From Kwoniella bestiolae CBS 10118 (taxonomy: Eukaryota > Basidiomycota > Tremellomycetes > Tremellales > Cryptococcaceae), in the NCBI RefSeq assembly GCF_000512585.2, contig NC_089241.1:5226001-5290000 (forward strand): a stretch of DNA of 64,000 nt, in the 5' to 3' direction. Made by a program: the position numbers and the translations under genes. This document shows positions 57,775-64,000 of the stretch, one piece after another; the first letter of the stretch is position 1; the number at the start of each line of letters is the position of its first letter. The notes below the pieces were generated by a model. That model saw nothing but the letters and a program-made list of their open reading frames with translations, did no database searches and had not been told where the DNA came from.

Positions 57775-60024
57775 ATGTCACGTCCACAGTCGATTTCACC
57801 GCCATCTAGAGCACTTTCGACGCCTCGAAGTCTAGCGACACCTCCTCATGCTAAGAAACGAAGGAGGAACGAGAAACTTCGGACATCCCCTCAGGATCTA
57901 TATCCCGGTGAAAGTATAGGCTCGACCAGTCGATCTCCTCCACCCATAATCTATCGAACGCAGCGGCGAGAGGGAGAGTACGAGGAGAGAGGATGGCAAG
58001 AGGAGGAATATAGTCCTAGAAAGTCGCAGGGGTTAGGTCTGTCACGAGGGACGTATGCAAGGGAAGGACAGGAAGGATGGTAAGCCATCATTCCCTTTTC
58101 TTATCTGTTCATTAGCATACTGATCGCACATCGACAGGACGTATCACCTGGAAGTCATTCAACAACCCCAACGAGCGAGAGCTTGTGGGTTTGGTAATAA
58201 GGTGAGTGTGCAGTCAGCACTCACTAGTGACGCTTTGCTCATCATCTGCTACAGGATCGAAGACCATTATCACCACCGCCTATCGTACGTTTATGGATAC
58301 AGACGGCATCAGGTGCAATTGTCGATCCAAAGTACGTACCCCACCTCAGCTAATGTGCTATCTGTGAGCTGACGTGAGAATCATTTGGTAGTACTATCGA
58401 CCCTCGATTTCTCATATTGATGGTTGACCTCTGGTCAGCGGATCGGCAGCAAGAGAGAAACGTTGTGATGCACCCTGTATCTGCCGGGGTGTCCAAGCTT
58501 GAGTCTCCTCCCATCGGTCCAATCGATTTACCATCGGTAGCTGGACCGTCATCAAGACCCAGTACAGGTACCTCAAGACCTATGAGTGGTTCGAGTGCCG
58601 GTCTATCATCTTGGTCAAGTGGATCGTGGAAACAGCCAAGTGAGTGCTCCGGATTTTACTCGACCTTCGAGTCATGCTCATCAAGGTCGGTAGGCTACCA
58701 ATCACCCGCGCCTCCGCCTCATGAATCTCCGAGACCGCAATCATCCCGAGATCAGCCCTTTCAACCATCCTCCAACGCTCAATCGTCTCATCCCTCCTGG
58801 ACTAGCTCGCGTCCACCTCCGCCTCCTCCCTTCCATCGTACGCAGAGCTACGGGAATCGTCAGGCGGAGCACGAACCTGATCCGCCCAGACCCAAGACGG
58901 CCCCTTCGCCTCAGCATCCACTGCAACAGCAACAGCAGCAACCGTCTACCTCTTCGCCTCGAGGTCCTACTCCGTCTAAATCGTCTGTCAACCTTCCTCC
59001 ACTAGCATCCATAGCTGAAGAACGACCCACCACGCCGTCTGGTCTAACCCTACCTGCCTTACAAGCTCAGAGGGAGCAACAGCTTTTTCGTCCAAGTAGT
59101 AGCAGCAGTTCTCTTTGGGGTAGACCTAGGACAGGTCAATCAATAACGGATGCTAGTACTGCCCCCACCGAGTATTCTTTCGCTGGGAGACCTATATCTA
59201 GCTCCTCGTCCAGCTGGTACGGCTCAACAGAGTATGGAGGCAAAGACAGACCCTCGTCGTCATGGTCGGAGATGAGACCCTGGTCCTCTGGTCTGAACAC
59301 CGTTACTCGACCATCGTCATCCGCCGGACCAGGAGGTCAAATCATCGCGCCTCCTTCACCCCATTCATCCCAATTTGCCTATTCATCGAAGTTTGCCGAT
59401 CAACAATGGCCGCCTACACCTGGAAGTCTGACTTACGCCCAACATCCACCTGAAGTCCCTTGGGAGGCCGAACGGGCAAGATACAATATACCGTCCCATT
59501 CGTCCGCTCAACCTGCTGCTCAATATAGCCGAGTACTGGTTGGTAAAGTCACGGCGGTCTGTCATAAATTGCAGGATGAGGAGGATAAACCGGGTTTGTA
59601 CTTCTTCGCTGCTGATTTGGGGATCAGGACGGAAGGGACTTTCACGCTGCGGATGACGATGACTGATATCGCATCGTGAGTGGAGATTGTTCACTTAAAC
59701 CCGAGTTGACTTGCTTACTGACGAGGTTCGGATGGTCGTATAGTCTGATGGATCCTGAAGTTATATTGGGTGCCAAAGCTCCGGTATTGGCTGAGACCTT
59801 TTCTGATCCTTTCACAGTCTAGTAAGTTTATTTCTTTTTACGTTCAGAGATTGCGTTTCGCTAATGCGTTACTTGTTAACAGCTCGGCGAAGAGATTCCC
59901 AGGTGTTATACCCACTACAAACCTCACCAAAGTATTCGCATCTCAAGGTGTAAAGCTGTCAGTGCGGGAAACCAAGAAAGGTTCAGGCGCAGGGGAAGAA
60001 GCGGAGGATGACGATGACGATTGA
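57775..60024 (+). CDS. Velvet-domain regulator, VelB-like
   Basis: Six exons: 57775-58079, 58138-58201, 58255-58331, 58392-59675, 59744-59821 and 59883-60024, giving 649 residues. A disordered basic N-terminus (KKRRRNEK) precedes the first half of the velvet domain, from about residue 102: YHLEVIQQPQRARACGFGNK, DRRPLSPPPIVRLWI and FLILMVDLWSADRQ. About 340 Ser/Pro/Gln-rich residues follow, with a short Gln run. The second half starts near residue 525: SRVLVGKVTAVCHKLQD, GLYFFAADLGIRTEGTFTLR, FSDPFTVYSAKRFPGVIPTT and LTKVFASQGVKLSVRETKK. The end is acidic. Velvet proteins are fungal DNA-binding regulators of development and secondary metabolism, and VelB members carry such an internal insertion. 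This could also be another basidiomycete velvet paralog. Confidence 0.9.
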
Positions 60025-60793
60025 TCATATTGTTGAGATACTTTGATGACCAATCCAAGTATCTAGACGATCTTCTAGTTGGGGATGCGAGTGAGAGGTA
60101 ACTCATACTTCATTTCGATTTCGAAACATTCGATACACTATACAATCTCGCATATCGATATATACCATTCCTATAGTATCAATTAGTACCCATACATCTA
60201 CAGATATCATCGACAAATGAATTGAGCATTAAAGGCATTACGTATACCAAGAACACTTGAGCACCTGCGTACTTCCAGAAAGAACGTTTTTCTCATGTTG
60301 TGCCTTACGTCAAAAGGATTATGCTTACTGTACGAACAAGATCTATGTATATGCACAGAGGTCACTTGACATTGGAAGATGGCATCATCTCGAGGTAGAG
60401 GTATTGTTCGCTTCCTACGAAGTATTGATTTGAGAGGCCTCATCCTGCTGCTTTGCTGATGGTGCTTTGTCGAACCAAAAACCGAAAGGCTGGATTAACC
60501 AAAATTATCGCTGCTCATGAGCATCGTTTCTGAGGCGTATGTGATTGTACGTGCGCTTGCAAAATCAACCAGAACTGGTGGATGATTGAATGTGAGAGAT
60601 CTGGCACCCCAGCGCAACGAGTGAAGTAAGGATTTTTTCAGAATTTGAAGGAAGAACACTGATTCATACTCACGGTCTTTTCTAATTCTTGTGTTTCCTC
60701 ATCCTTGGAGATATATCACAACATATTATATCTATTTTCGATCTGTTGTAATTCAATTCAGCTTCTTGGAGACTTACACCCAACAAAGTCATC
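60025..60793. other. Intergenic between tandem plus-strand genes
   Basis: This holds the velvet gene 3' end and the promoter of the membrane protein. An AT-rich ATATATCACAACATATTATA stretch lies near 60710, about 80 bp before the next ATG. No gene is seen. Confidence 0.45.
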
Positions 60794-62190
60794 ATGTCAA
60801 GCAACTTCGCGGGTAAAGACGTAGTTGGCCGAATCAACTTTACAGGTGGATTCCCCACATCTAGGGATTTCGCTCCCTCCCTTGTTTACCTCATAGCTGT
60901 GAGTTCGGTTGCTCTCTGCCCCCTGCAAGAGCGATGGCTGATCTATCACACCTACTGTATGAAATGTGCTAGTACACTCTCACTCTCCCCGTGTTGTTTT
61001 ACCGATTGGTCCGGCGATCCTCCAGAAGCTTCATGCTTCTACGACCATGTATCTTCGTAGCGTCACGATTTGGGGCGCTAATTCTGAGGATTATGATGTC
61101 TAAGAGACCTTATGGGCTGAATGAGACTAGTGAGCTGCGGTCTGTCTTTCTCACAAGTACTAAGCTACTTTTGGGGTTTGTGTGTTGCTTGACTAATTTG
61201 TAATGGATGGATATTGTAGTCGCAGAATTAGTCCTAATTTCAATCGGGTACATCTTCCTGATCGACCCGTTCATACAATGCTGGAAGAGGAATATCGAGG
61301 GTAATGTACCTGTCACTGCGAGACCACAGTGGTTGAAACCCTTGAGATTGTGAGTTTGTTAACCACACTTCATACTGCGGAGCGGTGTTGTGGCTGATTA
61401 TAGAGTATGACATAGGATCCTCTCGGCCCTCTTGATCTGCTGTGTGGTATTTACCATAGCAGCCGGAGCTGTCACTTCAGACGCATTCAAATCGTCCGAG
61501 TGGCTCGATGTGGTCCAAGGTCTGAGGGAGACAAGCTACGTTCTAACGCTCGGTGAGCGACCATCCTTCCCTTCAGACGATCTTCCACCATCAAGTCAAG
61601 ACGTTATAAGCTAAGCAAAACCTTTGGCGCTATCAGTCGTCCTCGTATTCCTCGCTACTATCACCCTAATCACCCATTTTTACTTCGACTTACCGATCCT
61701 CAAAACGTTCTATATCCTCATCCCTACCCTCTGTCTATTCGTAGTGGCGGTATATAGGATCGTCCATGGTCATGTGAATAACCCCAATGCCCCTATACGA
61801 TCCCTGGCGGCATTTTGGATACTGCAGATGTTGTTTGAATTGTGAGCCAAAAACCAACAACCACCTGTCCCTCCCGTCGTCAGAACTGATACAAGATTTG
61901 TGAATAGCATCGCATACATCTTCGTCATTGCTGTATCTCTACCTGATTTCTTCCCTGTCGAAACTCCGGGATCGCCCACACAACGAAAGTCGTTACTCCA
62001 CCATTCTTCTAGGGATAAAGATGTTCCTGTCGTTACTGAGTACCCGCAGTTTCTCGGGGGTCTGGAACATGGACAGGATCAAGATCAATATCAAAGTAAT
62101 ATGGGAAGGAGAGACGATCAGTGGTATGATAAGTTGTACATTGTTAAATTCGGGAAATGGGTTGGCAAGAAGGTTAGCGGCGGTAGATAG
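60794..62190 (+). CDS. Fungal multi-pass (about seven-span) membrane protein of unknown function
   Basis: Six exons: 60794-60898, 60973-61129, 61220-61349, 61416-61552, 61637-61841 and 61908-62190, giving 338 residues. The spans are regularly placed: SLVYLIAYTLTLPVLFYRLV, a Phe/Leu-rich one around CIFVASRFGALILRI, IAELVLISIGYIFLIDPFI, LILSALLICCVVFTIAAGAV, VVLVFLATITLITHF, FYILIPTLCLFVVAVYRIV and LAAFWILQMLFEFIAYIFV. The short N-terminus and a roughly 85-residue hydrophilic C-terminus (VETPGSPTQRKS) resemble seven-span receptor-like proteins common in filamentous and basidiomycete fungi. I cannot name a family with confidence. A receptor role is speculation from topology only. Confidence 0.82.
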
Positions 62191-62555
62191 GAATACTGTC
62201 GGGAGAAAATCAAAGGATCTCGATTGGATGGTTTATAACTCTAACTTGATTAGTTAATTCCTGTCTTGAGGCTCTCTCATTGCCAGTTGAGGTCTTGTAC
62301 AATCCCTCGGAACTGGTGCTACGAATGATGAATGACCATGCATTGTATCCCATTGAGCACGAAAAAAACACACCAGCCTAGTGGGTACGTTTGGCTGTTA
62401 CGTAACCGCATTTTAACCTACGTCACTCACAACAGAGTCAATAGATATCGCATCCGCTTTGTGCATCTTTCCCAGTGTTGTATCGTATTGCTTCAACAGG
62501 TCGCACCTGATCGTCTCCCAGATAGACCAACGAGGATATCCTGTTATCGTCCGAG
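62191..62555. other. Intergenic between tandem plus-strand genes
   Basis: A short spacer with the 3' end of the membrane protein gene and the ISC1 promoter. No gene is seen. Confidence 0.5.
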
Positions 62556-64000
62556 ATGAGCATACCCAACTACCCCCCGGATCATCCGGATCGTACATTG
62601 AAAGTACTCTCATTCAACGTCTGGTGAGTTCCATACCTGCCTTTAGTGTTCGTCCGGTTCTGTTCCCTAGTGACATTCGAATTGACATGAGTACATATAT
62701 GATGATAGGGGACTAGCAATAATATCGAAGGATCGCCTGATACGGATCAAAGCCTTGGCTGAATACCTGGCATCGTCGAACTATGATATAGTGTGTTTAC
62801 AGGAATTATGGGTCTACAAGGATTTTGAGATTGTTAGAGAACAGGTTAGAAGGAATTTACCGTTCTCTAGGTTCTTCCATACGTGAGTTTTGCGTACCAA
62901 CGCACACACTGTGCATCATGCTCCTGCCCGAGGTGTAGAGGTTATCCCCTCAAAAAGGGATATATTCGCTAATTCGTATATCAATTCGTCGACTAGTGGT
63001 GCCCTTGGCTCAGGATTGGCTATCTTCACACGATTCCCCCTCATATCCGCTCAGGCATTACCTTACTCCCTCTCTGGATCGCCTGCTCAAGCTTTTGCGG
63101 GTGATTTCTTTGTTAAAAAGGCTGCGGCGAATATAGTTATTATACATCCTATATTGGGGGAGATTGAAATTTGGAATACTCACGTGAATTTGAGTCGGAA
63201 CGAGCTCCAGGAGCGGCTCCAGTAGCGGCTCCAGTATTGGTCAAGGGTCCAAAGAATTGCAAGCTGATCCCGACTGTTGTACTGGCTCATGTATAGATGC
63301 ACGCTGCTGGTGAACATCCGCCAGATACGAGACAAGCACATAGAATAGCTCAATCATGGCAACTTGCTAATGCGATTAAGAATGGTGCTGCTAAAGGAAG
63401 ATATATACTGGCTGTAAGTCTTCACAGTCACTCTTTCGGGCTCTCCATGTTATCTATGTTCTTCACTCAACAACAGCTACTAATCACGTCCATGGATGGT
63501 TATAGATGGGCGACTTCAACTCCCAACCCTGGTCAATCCCTATAGCCATGCTCAAAAACCACGCCAACCTGACAGACTCCTTCGAATCAGTCACCCAAAC
63601 AGCCAACATGGACCTCTCCCCTCAACCCACACCTGAAGAGGCTCTCAAATCATATGGGATGACATGCGATTCATCACTCAACACATATTCAGCGGGGAAA
63701 CCTATACCTGGCAACGTATTAGAAAAGGGAGGTAAAAGGCTAGATTATATTTTCTTCAGGCAACCGGCTATAGCGAGACGACGTCCGCTTGTGTGGGGTT
63801 ATAGGGATGATGAGAATCATGGGAATGGTGAAAGTAGCAAGAACGCGAATGGGGATAGAGTTGAATTGGGAGATTTCACGGGTAAAGGCCATATGGAAGT
63901 TGGAAAGCCCATCACCTCATCAGTCGCGAAGGCACCGAAACTGAGATGTGTGAAATCGGAAGTGATCTTAACTGGTTTGGTACCTGGTCAATCGTTCTCC
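62556..64000 (+). CDS. ISC1: Inositol phosphosphingolipid phospholipase C (neutral sphingomyelinase), 3' truncated by the window edge
   Basis: Exons 62556-62623, 62709-62882, 62997-63183, 63297-63413 and 63506 to beyond 64000 give at least 347 residues; the stop lies outside. Endonuclease/exonuclease/phosphatase fold landmarks appear in order: VLSFNVWGLAI, DIVCLQELW with the metal-binding glutamate, GALGSGLAIFTRFPL, IEIWNTHMHAAGEHPPDTRQ, MGDFNSQPWSIPI and KRLDYIFFRQP. Isc1 removes the polar head from inositol sphingolipids to yield ceramides, and in yeast it needs anionic phospholipids and C-terminal membrane spans, which would lie outside this window. The third intron contains a 12-bp tandem duplication. 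Confidence 0.92.
63212..63235. repeat. 12-bp tandem duplication in ISC1 intron 3
   Basis: Two exact copies of AGCGGCTCCAGT lie back to back inside the intron 63184-63296, preceded by a partly similar GAGCTCCAG. They are too short for a known element and are probably a replication-slippage product. Confidence 0.8.

Overview
The window looks like nuclear DNA from a basidiomycete yeast of the Tremellomycetes, close to Cryptococcus or Kwoniella. Almost every gene is cut by many introns of about 45-110 nt, with GTRNGT donors, a CTNAY-type branch site and a YAG acceptor. The gene set is typical of such fungi. No tRNA, rRNA, transposon, CRISPR array or viral element was recognised by eye. All gene models were spliced by hand from donor and acceptor sites, reading frame and family knowledge; no transcript data were available. 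The genus is an inference.

Layout, left to right: the 3' part of a gene with a cadherin-like/Ig-like fold (+, to 2223); a NIF3 homolog (-, 2817-4282); a plasma-membrane syntaxin of the Sso1 type (+, 5356-7155); a half-size ABC transporter of the Hmt1/ABCB6 group (+, 8319-12547); the GPI ethanolamine-phosphate transferase Gpi13/PIG-O (-, 12972-16181); a CLPTM1 family membrane protein (+, 16615-19153); the Hsp90 co-chaperone Cns1/TTC4 (-, 19490-20988); a bZIP factor with a polyglutamine tract (-, 21645-22997) behind a 2.65 kb gene-free stretch; the very large Dop1/Dopey gene (-, 25649-32190); a membrane-anchored cysteine synthase (+, 32474-34643); an intronless orphan (+, 35279-36682) and a doubtful orphan (-, about 36803-37682); a Rax1-like RGS membrane protein (+, 38800-40997); an orphan (-, 41369-42205); the methionine-salvage dehydratase Mde1 (-, 43395-44675); the Arf-like GTPase Arl3/ARFRP1 (+, 44893-45965); a DUF726/TMCO4 protein like yeast Mil1 (+, 46679-50931); a lipase-3 family protein that lacks its catalytic serine (-, 51333-52677); a 5.1 kb gene-poor stretch; a VelB-like velvet regulator (+, 57775-60024); a multi-pass membrane protein (+, 60794-62190); and the 5' part of the inositol phosphosphingolipid phospholipase C Isc1 (+, from 62556).

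There is no operon-like logic. Several genes do touch membrane traffic and membrane lipids: Sso1, Dop1, Arl3, Mil1, Gpi13, CLPTM1 and Isc1. Two touch sulfur metabolism: cysteine synthase and Mde1. This is probably chance co-location. Closely spaced divergent pairs (Gpi13/CLPTM1, Dop1/cysteine synthase, Mde1/Arl3) share short promoters.

The most unusual signals are a high density of microexons, down to 6 nt, each needed to restore a conserved protein motif; a pseudo-lipase with GHGLG in place of GHSLG; a velvet domain split by roughly 340 disordered residues; and two large gene-free stretches in front of transcription-regulator genes.
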